DNA from: Bacteroidales bacterium
GTDB taxonomy: Bacteria > Bacteroidota > Bacteroidia > Bacteroidales > UBA932
Length of the DNA: 64,000 bases
Reading direction: 5' to 3'
NCBI GenBank assembly: GCA_017519865.1
Contig: JAFWRQ010000033.1
Location: 1 to 64,000, forward strand
Part shown: piece by piece, positions 50,515 to 64,000 of the stretch
How positions within the stretch are numbered: the first letter of the stretch is position 1
Layout of the letters: every line of letters starts with the position of its first letter
The notes under the pieces: model-generated
Databases searched by the model: none
The model's input: the letters and a program-made list of their open reading frames with translations, nothing else
Told to the model about the DNA's origin: nothing
Program-made: the position numbers and the translations under genes

Positions 50515-52083
50515 TTATGGCTGGGATGCGGCCCAGGCAGCACCTTCAGGAGACCTGCGCCACTCGAAATACTTGTTCAGGACCCACATGGCGTCTTCGT
50601 CCGGAACCGCTTCAGGATGAGGTCCTGAGCCGGTAAGGACCATAGTCACGTGATTGTCACTGGTGAACTTGGGCCACTCGGGAAGGCCCTCGCCGTTAGG
50701 ATCGCCGTACTTGGCGAAATTGGTCCAATAGGTGGCCATCATCTCAGAGAGGGCGAAATCCGTGGAGACGGTCTCACGCCTCAGGCTCTTGAAGACATAA
50801 TCGACGTCCTGGCCGTGAGGTGACCCGTGTCCGTACTGCGGAGAGCCTTCGGGATAGTCCGGATGCTGGTCGAAATAGTACATATATACGTTGGACTTGC
50901 CCTTCTCCGACTGAAGGCGGGCCCAACTCCAGGTGTGCCAGCCGAAAGAGGCGTCGCGGCCCAGGTCGCGGGCCGATTTCGGAACCCCGGGGCCCTCGCC
51001 GAGCGGATAGGCTTCCAGAAGAGCCTCGGCATAAGGGCCGTAACGCTCTTCGACATTGGCTATATGCGATGCAGGATCGTCGCCGTTGTTGAAACTCGCT
51101 CCCTCGTCGGAATTGTATCCTATAAGCACGTCCACGTCGTTGAAATTGCCGTTCTCGTACATACGGTACTGGTCGTCGGGGATGACATATCCGTCGACGA
51201 TAGGCCAGGCGCCGCCTGTCACGACCATCTGGCGCGCAAAGGCGCTGGCGTCCATGGCGCGCAGTTCTGCAAGCGTCGAGGCGCCAAGTCCTTCGGCATA
51301 TTCAATACCGTCCTGTTCGGCCATCGCAAGGGTCTTCATGTTCTCACCGGGATACGAATGATGCCGAACGGGACCGAAGGAGCCGCCGCTCTGCGAGATG
51401 GCTCCGCTGATGAGGCCCTTCACCAGAGGCGAAGCACACAGCATGCTTACGGAAATGCCACCTGCGGATTCACCGAAGATCGTCACCTTCGAGGGATCGC
51501 CGCCGAAAGCGGCGATATTGTCGTGTACCCACTGCAGGGCTGCGATCTGGTCCATTATTCCGTAATTGCCCGATACGTGGTGAGGACTTTCAGCGGTGAG
51601 TTCAGGATGCACGAAGTATCCGAGCTGCCCCACGCGGTAGTTGATCGTCACGAGAACTACACCCTTCTCGGCCAAAGGCCTTCCATCATACAGGGATGAC
51701 GAGCCCATGGAAAAACCTCCGCCGTAGATCCAGACGAGCACGGGAAGTTTATCCTTCGGGGTTTTGGCAGGAGTCCATACATTCAGATAAAGGCAGTCTT
51801 CGCCATTCTTCGAGCCGGGGAAATTCATACCTTGGACAGGACCGGGGCCGAACTCGAGACAGTCACGCACGCCCTCCCAGGGAATGACTGGCTGAGGCTC
51901 TTTCCAGCGCAGGTCGCCCACAGGCGGTGCTGCGAAAGGAATGCCCTTGTAGATACACATATCCTCGGTCACCTCACCTTGGATGATACCGCCGGTCACC
52001 TTGACCTGGCCGGGCACGGCAGGCTTGCACGCAGCAGAAAGCAGCGCCAGGCATGCGACGAGCAATACACTGAACCTCTTCAT
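50515..52083 (-). CDS. Type-B carboxylesterase family lipoprotein
   Basis: A 522-residue alpha/beta hydrolase (COesterase family). MKRFSVLLVACLALLSAACK is a lipoprotein signal. Catalytic elements: the oxyanion region WIYGGGFSMGSS, nucleophile elbow TIFGESAGGISVSM, acidic residue in GYNSDEGASF, and His in SPQYGHGSPHGQDVDYVF. Family blocks IYKGIPFAAPPVGDLRWKEP and EDCLYLNVWTP are present. It probably removes acyl groups from plant glycans; the substrate is not readable. ATG 52089 is an alternative. It starts 7 bases after the GH9 stop. Confidence 0.9.
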   Translation of the reverse strand: MKRFSVLLVACLALLSAACKPAVPGQVKVTGGIIQGEVTEDMCIYKGIPFAAPPVGDLRWKEPQPVIPWEGVRDCLEFGPGPVQGMNFPGSKNGEDCLYLNVWTPAKTPKDKLPVLVWIYGGGFSMGSSSLYDGRPLAEKGVVLVTINYRVGQLGYFVHPELTAESPHHVSGNYGIMDQIAALQWVHDNIAAFGGDPSKVTIFGESAGGISVSMLCASPLVKGLISGAISQSGGSFGPVRHHSYPGENMKTLAMAEQDGIEYAEGLGASTLAELRAMDASAFARQMVVTGGAWPIVDGYVIPDDQYRMYENGNFNDVDVLIGYNSDEGASFNNGDDPASHIANVEERYGPYAEALLEAYPLGEGPGVPKSARDLGRDASFGWHTWSWARLQSEKGKSNVYMYYFDQHPDYPEGSPQYGHGSPHGQDVDYVFKSLRRETVSTDFALSEMMATYWTNFAKYGDPNGEGLPEWPKFTSDNHVTMVLTGSGPHPEAVPDEDAMWVLNKYFEWRRSPEGAAWAASQP

Positions 52084-52090
52084 AATCATA

Positions 52091-54670
52091 TCATTTCTTT
52101 TTGTTAAGATACTCTGTAATCTCTTCGGCACCAAGGGTAAGCATCACGAACTGCGGCACGTTGCGGGTGCAGCACTCGTTCTCGCCCCAGTGGAAAGGAT
52201 AGTCGTCCTTATGCTCCATATAGTCGGGATTCATAAGCATAAGTCCCGGGACGATGCCGCCGGGGATGACGGTATAATCGCCACGGTTGGTGCCGTAGGC
52301 CACCTTCTTGGTGTTCACTCCGACGGATGTGATGAAGGAGACATTGGAATAAGGATGCCGTCCGAATATGAAATGCATTCCGTTCAACACGAGTTCGGGG
52401 TCGATCATGTCAGGGAAATACTTCCATACCAGGTAATTGTTGTATGCCCATCCAAGGGCTATCTCCGTGCCGCCCCAGCCGCGTCCGGACACCGGAACCC
52501 CGTAAGGGTTCTCGGCGGCCGCGGCCTCCACTCCCTTGACGTAGTCAGGGACGGCGGCCTTGACGGCTTTCTGGAAATCCTTGTCCATCAATGGATAAAG
52601 CTCAAGGGCGGTACTGAGGTTGGAACTGCGGTAGTTCATCGCCCCGGCAGGGACATCCACAGGCTTAAGCTGCTCGAGTACCTTGGGGAGGAAGAAATCC
52701 TTGTACTTCTGCTCGCCCGTGGCCCGCCAGAGCTGAACGGCCGCGCCCGTCCTTTGGTCGCCCATGCTGAAGCGGCGGGCATTGGGATTTGCTGCGGCAT
52801 TGGCGGGATCTGCAGCCTCGAAATTCTCGTCCCAAAGCTTGACAGCCAGTTTGAGAGCCTTGGCAGACAGATCAGGATTGTAGTCCTTCAGCGCACGGGC
52901 CGCGGCAGCCATGGCGGCGATGGTGGACATCTGGCCGGCAGGCGAATAATTGGAAGTGAAGGCCACGCGGTCGTCACGGGTGCCTGAAGTGCCGCCAACG
53001 ACATCATAAGGTCGCAGGGCGGGATTGTACACAAGTCCGTCGGTCTGTGTCACACCGTCACCAATGTGTGCATACTGCCACATATTGCCCTGGACGATGC
53101 CCTGGGCCACGAAACCGATGTTTTCGACCTGGGCGATGACGTTAAGCAGGCCGTGCTCGCACTGCTGCAGCACGTCGGGAAGCCCGTCGGGACGGTGGAT
53201 GTCCACAAACTGCGTTTTCTGGTCGATGTATGTCTGGTCGCGGTCCTCGTGGAAGAGGTCCCAGAGAAACGCGAACTGCTGCGTAAGGCCGATCACCGTA
53301 CCGGACTGGATGTCGAAATCGCCGGCATCATACCAGGCGCCGACGGTCAGGCCGGGGATGTGCTCCAGGGGGGCGTACCTGGTGTTGGTCACGGGACCCT
53401 GGCGGTAGCCGTCCTGCTGCTCGTAATTGAGCGGAGCCTGCAGGGCATCGTCCATATTGGAGCGGCCGTGCCAGATGCGGTAGCCCTCCTTGACCTCCAT
53501 GTGGTCCATCTGAACAGGGAGCCATACGTCCATCGTGGTGTGCCACTTGCCACCATAGACATTGTCGGCTACGGGGAAGATGTTTGTCGTCTCGCCGCCG
53601 AACTCGATGCAATAGAGGCCTGGAGCCTTCACGGCCGAGAAATCGACCGTGGCGTAGTTGTAGCGGTTGTTGTACACGCCCCATTCCTTCACCTTGGGCT
53701 CCAGAGCCACGGAACGGCTGCCGTCCGGAGCCACACGGATAATCTTCGCGGAAGCGGGAACCTTGTCGTTGCGGTCGAGTTCGACGACCGCAACCTTCTT
53801 CTGGGCGGGAGTATAGCCGACCTGGGAGAAGCCGATGTTAGGCTTGCGGATCCAGTTCGGGTCATAGGAGGTCTCGATATACCACTCAGCCACCTTGCCG
53901 GTCTTCCCTCCGGGGATGAACGTGCGCACCACGAAGGTGCCGTTCGGCGACAGGTTGCGGCCGTCGAAGAGATTGATCTCGTCATCCGACTTGAAAGTCA
54001 CGCGGAGGTCGTCGTCCTCGGGGGCGAGGACAAGGGTGTGTCCAGTCGCAATCGGATGAGGGACAATGAATTCGCCGCGACCGCGGTCATTGAAAGTCGA
54101 AAGGCCGAAAATCTGGGTAATCTTCTCGGATGCAGGGCGCATCTCAGTCTCCCCCGCCGGGTGCTTCGGGAGGATGTCGGGCATACCGTCCATCAGATAG
54201 GTATGGTCAAAGTAGGTCGCGGGGAAGAACTCTATGTTCATTCCTGCCTTGCCCACGAGGCTCTCCGGGAGCGGCTTGTCGAGATAGACGGCCATAGTCA
54301 CGCCTTTGTCCTTCGCAGCAACCTTGACCGTGGATTTGAAGCCGTAATCGGCATAGTCGAGCACGCAGGAGATGGAGTTGTCCGACTTGTCGACCGTACG
54401 GGACTCAAGCACGGGATAGATGTCCCACTGCTCGGGAGTGTTCATCAGACGGATGCCTCCGCCGGTGGCGATGCGCACTCCGCGGAGTATGATTTCAATG
54501 GCTGCTGTCTTCTCGTCGCAGAACATTCCCGTGTAATTGTTGCTGTAAACCAAGAAGTTGACGCCGGTGTCCTCGAGATACTCGAGGTCGTTGACCTTCA
54601 GGCTTTGTGCCTGAAGGCCGGATGAGAACGCTGCAAGAAGCAGGGCCAGGAGTGTGATTCTAAGTTTCAT
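52091..54670 (-). CDS. Glycoside hydrolase family 9 (endo-beta-glucanase type) with N-terminal beta domains
   Basis: An 859-residue secreted enzyme. MKLRITLLALLLAAFSSGLQAQ is a signal peptide. Residues about 22-285 are a beta-rich domain of no recognised family. An Ig-like CelD_N domain (about 285-375, PNIGFSQVGYTPAQKKVAVVE) follows, then the (alpha/alpha)6 GH9 domain. Catalytic features: GLTVGAWYDAGDFDIQ (nucleophile/base Asp pair) and VSGRGWGGTEIALGWAYNNYL, aligning with the C-terminal acid Glu region. GH9 enzymes cleave beta-1,4-glucan backbones including xyloglucan. It overlaps no neighbour; GH43 lies 21 bases upstream. Confidence 0.9.
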   Translation of the reverse strand: MKLRITLLALLLAAFSSGLQAQSLKVNDLEYLEDTGVNFLVYSNNYTGMFCDEKTAAIEIILRGVRIATGGGIRLMNTPEQWDIYPVLESRTVDKSDNSISCVLDYADYGFKSTVKVAAKDKGVTMAVYLDKPLPESLVGKAGMNIEFFPATYFDHTYLMDGMPDILPKHPAGETEMRPASEKITQIFGLSTFNDRGRGEFIVPHPIATGHTLVLAPEDDDLRVTFKSDDEINLFDGRNLSPNGTFVVRTFIPGGKTGKVAEWYIETSYDPNWIRKPNIGFSQVGYTPAQKKVAVVELDRNDKVPASAKIIRVAPDGSRSVALEPKVKEWGVYNNRYNYATVDFSAVKAPGLYCIEFGGETTNIFPVADNVYGGKWHTTMDVWLPVQMDHMEVKEGYRIWHGRSNMDDALQAPLNYEQQDGYRQGPVTNTRYAPLEHIPGLTVGAWYDAGDFDIQSGTVIGLTQQFAFLWDLFHEDRDQTYIDQKTQFVDIHRPDGLPDVLQQCEHGLLNVIAQVENIGFVAQGIVQGNMWQYAHIGDGVTQTDGLVYNPALRPYDVVGGTSGTRDDRVAFTSNYSPAGQMSTIAAMAAAARALKDYNPDLSAKALKLAVKLWDENFEAADPANAAANPNARRFSMGDQRTGAAVQLWRATGEQKYKDFFLPKVLEQLKPVDVPAGAMNYRSSNLSTALELYPLMDKDFQKAVKAAVPDYVKGVEAAAAENPYGVPVSGRGWGGTEIALGWAYNNYLVWKYFPDMIDPELVLNGMHFIFGRHPYSNVSFITSVGVNTKKVAYGTNRGDYTVIPGGIVPGLMLMNPDYMEHKDDYPFHWGENECCTRNVPQFVMLTLGAEEITEYLNKKK

Positions 54671-54691
54671 ATTCAAGTTATTGTCAATCAT

Positions 54692-56059
54692 TTAATTCAT
54701 TTTCCACCAGTCGAAATCGAAGAGCTGCTCGTCTCCTCCACGGAAAAGGATGTAGAGATCGTGCCTGCCAGTAACGTTACCGCGGATGCGGGAAGTATTG
54801 GCCGTTTGCCCGTCCCGGATGTCAAGCCCGGCTATGGGATTGCCGCCAAGCTCGTCCAGATAGAACTCGATACGGCCTTCGCTCATGAAGTTGAGCGTTT
54901 CGACAGATACCATTTCCGCCGCTTTATCGCCGAAATCCACCTCGCGGACCTTGATCCAGTCCCCGTTGTGTATCTGCGTGACATAGTGGTCCTTACCGTC
55001 CTTGCGGTCGGTCTTTACGCCCCATGAGGAGGCCATGGTCTCGGCCTCTACGCGCTCATAGGGATTGATGGTTCCCACAGGGGACGGTCCCTCTTTGGTG
55101 AAGGGAATGAAAGGGATGGAGCCGTCGGGACCCAGTTCGAACTCCTCGACGCAGGTAGAACGGTGGAAGCCTCCGCCGTTGGGCAGTGCTCCGTTGTGGT
55201 AGAACATATACCACTGCCCTTTGTAGTAAATCTCGCCGCCATGTATGGTGAAACTGTTCTCTGCCTCGTCCATTATGCGGCCGCGGTAGGTCCAGGGGCC
55301 GTCAATCGTGGGGGCGGTTGAATATGCCATATGCTCCGGCACACCCCCGGCGGGATAAGTCATGTAATATGTATCGCCCTTGCGGGTGACCCAGGGGCCT
55401 TCCTCGTAGCCCACCATCATCTCCTCCTTGCCCTTGGCCCAGTTCATCTTGACGGACTCGGGACCGAAGCAGGCGGGATCATGGAAGCCGGGAACCTCCT
55501 TCCAGCCGTCGGCAAACGATATCATGTCGTCGTTCAGGCGGCCGTACCAGCAGCCCTTGTTGCCCCAGAAGAGATACGGTATGCCGTCATTGTCGATGAA
55601 GACAGTCGGGTCGATGAATGAGAAGCCCGTGGCCAGGGGCCCGCCGATGGCGTCCCGCCAGGGACCCTGCGGGTCGTCGGCTATGGCCACGGCAAGGGCG
55701 TCGCTGCGCGTCTCTGCCTCTGTCAGGCAGACGTACCAGTACCATTTGCCGTTTCTCTCCACTGCCTGGGAGGCCCAGGCGCGGTCGCCCTGAAAGGCCC
55801 ATCCGAAGGTAGCGGTGGACACCTGCGCACCCAGGTAGGTCCAGTTGACCATGTCCGCCGTAGAGTACAGGAGCCAGTCCTTCATCAGGAAATAGGTGGC
55901 GTCGTCCTCGTCGTGGTCAACGAAGAGATACACCTTGCCGTCGTGCACGTACGGGGCCGGGTCGGGGGTATAGGACGTTGAGATCACCGGGTTCTGCGCC
56001 TGTCCGAGGACAGGGAGCAGAAGCAGTGAGGCTGCGGGGAGAAGTTTTCTAAGTTCCAT
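54692..56059 (-). CDS. Glycoside hydrolase family 43 with C-terminal CBM6-like domain
   Basis: A 455-residue secreted enzyme. MELRKLLPAASLLLLPVLGQAQ is a signal peptide. The five-bladed propeller catalytic domain has the three GH43 acids: base Asp in YTPDPAPYVHDGKVYLF, pKa-modulating Asp in FSFIDPTVFIDNDGIPYLFWG, and acid Glu in GPESVKMNW or YEEGPWV. From about residue 330 a CBM6-type beta-sandwich follows (NPYERVEAETMASSWGVKT, HNGDWIKVREVDFG). GH43 members are alpha-L-arabinofuranosidases or beta-xylosidases; the cluster context suggests removal of arabinose or xylose side groups. Confidence 0.9.
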   Translation of the reverse strand: MELRKLLPAASLLLLPVLGQAQNPVISTSYTPDPAPYVHDGKVYLFVDHDEDDATYFLMKDWLLYSTADMVNWTYLGAQVSTATFGWAFQGDRAWASQAVERNGKWYWYVCLTEAETRSDALAVAIADDPQGPWRDAIGGPLATGFSFIDPTVFIDNDGIPYLFWGNKGCWYGRLNDDMISFADGWKEVPGFHDPACFGPESVKMNWAKGKEEMMVGYEEGPWVTRKGDTYYMTYPAGGVPEHMAYSTAPTIDGPWTYRGRIMDEAENSFTIHGGEIYYKGQWYMFYHNGALPNGGGFHRSTCVEEFELGPDGSIPFIPFTKEGPSPVGTINPYERVEAETMASSWGVKTDRKDGKDHYVTQIHNGDWIKVREVDFGDKAAEMVSVETLNFMSEGRIEFYLDELGGNPIAGLDIRDGQTANTSRIRGNVTGRHDLYILFRGGDEQLFDFDWWKMN

Positions 56060-56067
56060 TCAGTCAA

Positions 56068-59684
<3,617 letters not shown>

Positions 59685-59689
59685 ATTCA

Positions 59690-62014
59690 TCAAAGTTTGA
59701 TTGTCAATGGTTTGCCGGTATAAAGCACGCTCATGCCCGACGGAGCCTTGCCGCCGATGATGACCACGCGGAAGCGTCTGGTTTCGAGGAATCCGGGATA
59801 TGAACCCTTGCGGGCACCGATAGTCAAATTGCGGCCATGCAGGGAGAAATCTATTGTGCTGAACTCCCCTTCCTTGTAGGCCTGCCCGTCGAACCCATCC
59901 TCGTACAAGGTGAAATGTCCGTCGGCACCGAGGTAGACACGGATCTCCAGTTCGTCCCAAGGCTTCTCGTCACAGTACTGCACGTCGTCCGGGCCGAGCG
60001 GGACGATGGACCCGGCACGGGCATAGAGCGGACAGCGGCCCAGCGGCGCTGCCGCCGACACCGTCCTGCCCCCCTTTATCCTCTCCCCTGTCCACCAATC
60101 GTACCAGTCGGTACCGGAAGGAAGATACACGTCGTATGTCTTGGGAGCAGTCCAGTCAACGGGAGCATCGGAGTATTTCCTTGTCTCTTCGGTGAAAAGG
60201 GCCTTCCCTACGGGAGCCACGAGTAAAGAACGGCCGAACATGAACTCGCTGCCAAGGTTCCACACACTCCGGTCTTCCGGGAAGTCCATCACCAGTGCGC
60301 GCATGAAACTGTCGTCCGCAGACGAAACCTGCCACGAAGTGGAGTAGATATACGGCAGGAGGGCGTAACGCATGCGGATGGATTTCTCGATGGCATCATA
60401 CACGGGTTCGCCGGGACTGCCGAACTCCCATATCTCGCGCCTCGAACTTTCTCCGTGGCTGCGCATCATGGGATTGAAGAGTCCGAACTGCAGCCAGCGC
60501 ACGTAAAGTTCCTGGAACAGAGGGTTCTGGGAGCAGGTGGCACTCTCCCCAGGCTTGTTGTAGCCACCCGGGAAGAAGCCTCCTATGTCGGAGTTGAAAT
60601 TGGGATTGCCAGTCAGGGTGAAGCCCAGGCCGGCGGAAATCTGGTGACGGAAGTCGTCCCATGTGGACTGCACGTCACCGCTCCAGGTGTTCGCGCCGGT
60701 GCGCTGCTGCCCGGCATACGCCGAGCGGGTAAGCACCATCGGACGGCGGTCCGAGACGGTCAGCTGCTTCTGCGTCACACCTTCTACGGAGAGCAGCGGG
60801 TACGCATTCAGGACGCTGCGGTAGGATCCCATCCCGGTCATTTGCTCGAGGTCGGAGTCCTTGTAGTCGAGGTGGTCCGGCTCGGTGGAGTCCATCCACC
60901 ACCCGTCTATGCCCATCTTCTCAAGACGGAGAAGGTTGTCCCAGTAAATGTCGCGCGCTTCGGCGCTGAAAGCGTCATAAGGCAGTACGCCTGAAGGATA
61001 GTCCCTGCGCGGCGGCCAGTCAGTAAGGCCGCTTTGCGGCCACGTCGCGAAGTCCAGGAGATGTCCCTTGGCCTGCAGCTCACGGAAAGGCTTGGTCATA
61101 GGCCCGAAGGATGCCCAGATGGAGATGAGCATATGCGCGTTGCGGTCGTGAGTCTCGTCTATCATCTTCTGAGCATCGCGGAAATCGTCGCTCAGGAACT
61201 CCATGGCATTCCACTGGTAGTTGTTGCCCCAGTACTGCCAGTCCTGTATGACGCAGTCGATGGGAATCCCCCGCTCGCGGTAGCCGCGGAGCACGCCGAG
61301 GTACTCGGCCGAGCTCTTGTAGCGCTCGCGGCTCTGCATATAGCCGTAACTCCATAGCGGGAGCATGGGAACGTGGCCGGTCAGGTGCCGTATGCCGGCG
61401 ATCACTCCGTCCGCGTTTCCGCCATAGATGAAGTAATAGTCGATCTGCTTGCCCACCTCCGATTCGAAGGATGCGACATCGTCCTTGTCGGTGAAAGTGC
61501 CGGTGGAGGGATTGTCCCAGAAAATGCCGTAACCCTTGACTGACTGGACGATGGGGACGAAGTCTTCGGTATTGTCCTGCCTCAGGTAACGCGTCTTGCC
61601 GCTCAGGCTGAGTTGTCCGTCCTGAAGGATACCCAGGCCGTACCACGGCTCGCCGGTCTCGAGACGGAAGGACTGCTTCGTGACGAATGAGCCCTTGTCA
61701 AGGCCTTCTGAACGCTCTGTGAATGAGGATTCCCCCTCCTTCAGGAGTTCCTTGCCGGAAGCCGTAGCGAAACTCACAGAGCCGTCCGGAGCGACCGTCA
61801 CCCTCAACGCGGAAGTTGTGTAAACGGACGAACCGTTGGACTGCTTTTCCGTCACCTTGACATTATCGGGTCGCGAGACGACGGCGACACTCCCGTCATG
61901 GAAGCCGGAAGCATCGGGCGCTTTCTGGATGCGCACCAGCGACGGGGTGAAGAAGGTTACCTTCACCTGGGGTGCCGAGGCTGCAAGGGCCATTGCCAAC
62001 AGAAGTATTCTCAT
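59690..62014 (-). CDS. Glycoside hydrolase family 31 (alpha-xylosidase type)
   Basis: A 774-residue secreted enzyme. [14 protein letters not shown] is a short signal peptide. It has an N-terminal beta-sandwich (about 15-190), the TIM barrel with nucleophile Asp in [17 protein letters not shown] and acid/base Asp in [14 protein letters not shown], a C-terminal beta domain, and a DUF5110-like end. [12 protein letters not shown] and SNIGGFF-like [13 protein letters not shown] are family blocks. The WWMDSTEPD form resembles bacterial alpha-xylosidases acting on xyloglucan oligosaccharides, but alpha-glucosidase activity cannot be excluded. It lies 12 bases after the esterase gene. Confidence 0.9.
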   Translation of the reverse strand: MRILLLAMALAASAPQVKVTFFTPSLVRIQKAPDASGFHDGSVAVVSRPDNVKVTEKQSNGSSVYTTSALRVTVAPDGSVSFATASGKELLKEGESSFTERSEGLDKGSFVTKQSFRLETGEPWYGLGILQDGQLSLSGKTRYLRQDNTEDFVPIVQSVKGYGIFWDNPSTGTFTDKDDVASFESEVGKQIDYYFIYGGNADGVIAGIRHLTGHVPMLPLWSYGYMQSRERYKSSAEYLGVLRGYRERGIPIDCVIQDWQYWGNNYQWNAMEFLSDDFRDAQKMIDETHDRNAHMLISIWASFGPMTKPFRELQAKGHLLDFATWPQSGLTDWPPRRDYPSGVLPYDAFSAEARDIYWDNLLRLEKMGIDGWWMDSTEPDHLDYKDSDLEQMTGMGSYRSVLNAYPLLSVEGVTQKQLTVSDRRPMVLTRSAYAGQQRTGANTWSGDVQSTWDDFRHQISAGLGFTLTGNPNFNSDIGGFFPGGYNKPGESATCSQNPLFQELYVRWLQFGLFNPMMRSHGESSRREIWEFGSPGEPVYDAIEKSIRMRYALLPYIYSTSWQVSSADDSFMRALVMDFPEDRSVWNLGSEFMFGRSLLVAPVGKALFTEETRKYSDAPVDWTAPKTYDVYLPSGTDWYDWWTGERIKGGRTVSAAAPLGRCPLYARAGSIVPLGPDDVQYCDEKPWDELEIRVYLGADGHFTLYEDGFDGQAYKEGEFSTIDFSLHGRNLTIGARKGSYPGFLETRRFRVVIIGGKAPSGMSVLYTGKPLTIKL

Positions 62015-62026
62015 AGCTTGAAGGTA

Positions 62027-64000
<1,974 letters not shown>

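Overview
The window is a gene-dense, high-GC (roughly 58% by eye) chromosomal segment from a member of the Bacteroidales. Supporting evidence: promoters of the Bacteroidetes TTTG-N19-TAnnTTTG type, weak Shine-Dalgarno sequences, and families typical of this order (GSCFA, DUF349, DUF3276/PUR, DUF5606, DUF4301, DUF2764-containing V-ATPase, the glycine-lipid acyltransferase pair, lipoprotein and CAZyme genes). The GC content and enzyme set would suit a gut or rumen Rikenellaceae/RC9- or Cryptobacteroides-like lineage, but the sequence alone does not settle the genus. I saw no tRNA, rRNA, insertion sequence, prophage or CRISPR array.

Layout. 1-10 kb: end of GAPDH, a leftward DUF349-yidC-yggS operon, trmD, an intergenic candidate small RNA with its own promoter and terminator, a glutaminyl cyclotransferase lipoprotein, RNase P RNA, a gpsA-like gene and the glycine-lipid acyltransferase pair. 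10-20 kb: a leftward nusB-yajC-ybbR-coaE/DUF5606-rimO-lipoprotein string, DUF3276, an amidohydrolase-PNP purine salvage pair, and a shortened NAD synthetase. 20-32.8 kb: coiled-coil gene, zapA, a 6S-like RNA, rny, GSCFA, an outer-membrane barrel, a 5'-nucleotidase, lysA-ffh, a small AraC protein, lipoproteins, and an ABC transporter/GntR/DUF2807 operon with a recognisable operator. 32.8-38.5 kb: recF-DUF721-pdxB-DUF4301 leftward; a membrane-anchored TPR gene and yebC rightward.

38.6-49.8 kb is a rightward bioenergetic block. It holds a biotin-dependent Na+-pumping (methylmalonyl-CoA type) decarboxylase (carboxyltransferase, LTD-OadG fusion, biotin carrier, OadB) followed by a V/A-type ATPase (E, DUF2764, A, B, D, I, K). 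The K subunit retains all four side chains used for Na+ binding in Enterococcus hirae NtpK, so the block reads as a sodium circuit linked to propionate production.

49.8-64 kb is a leftward run of secreted carbohydrate-active enzymes with touching or overlapping ends: GH31 (partial), CE1-like esterase, GH31, GH95, SASA acetylesterase, GH43-CBM6, GH9, type-B carboxylesterase, SGNH hydrolase. The mix best fits a decorated (fucosylated/galactosylated, acetylated) xyloglucan; susC/susD, if present, lie beyond the right edge.

Main oddities: a coaE frame that runs without a stop into DUF5606, a NadE whose glutaminase domain has lost its catalytic Cys and Lys region, a probable GntR operator beside a promoter whose -33 box sits inside a terminator stem, an unannotated intergenic RNA near 5.75-5.88 kb, and several convergent genes with overlapping stop codons.
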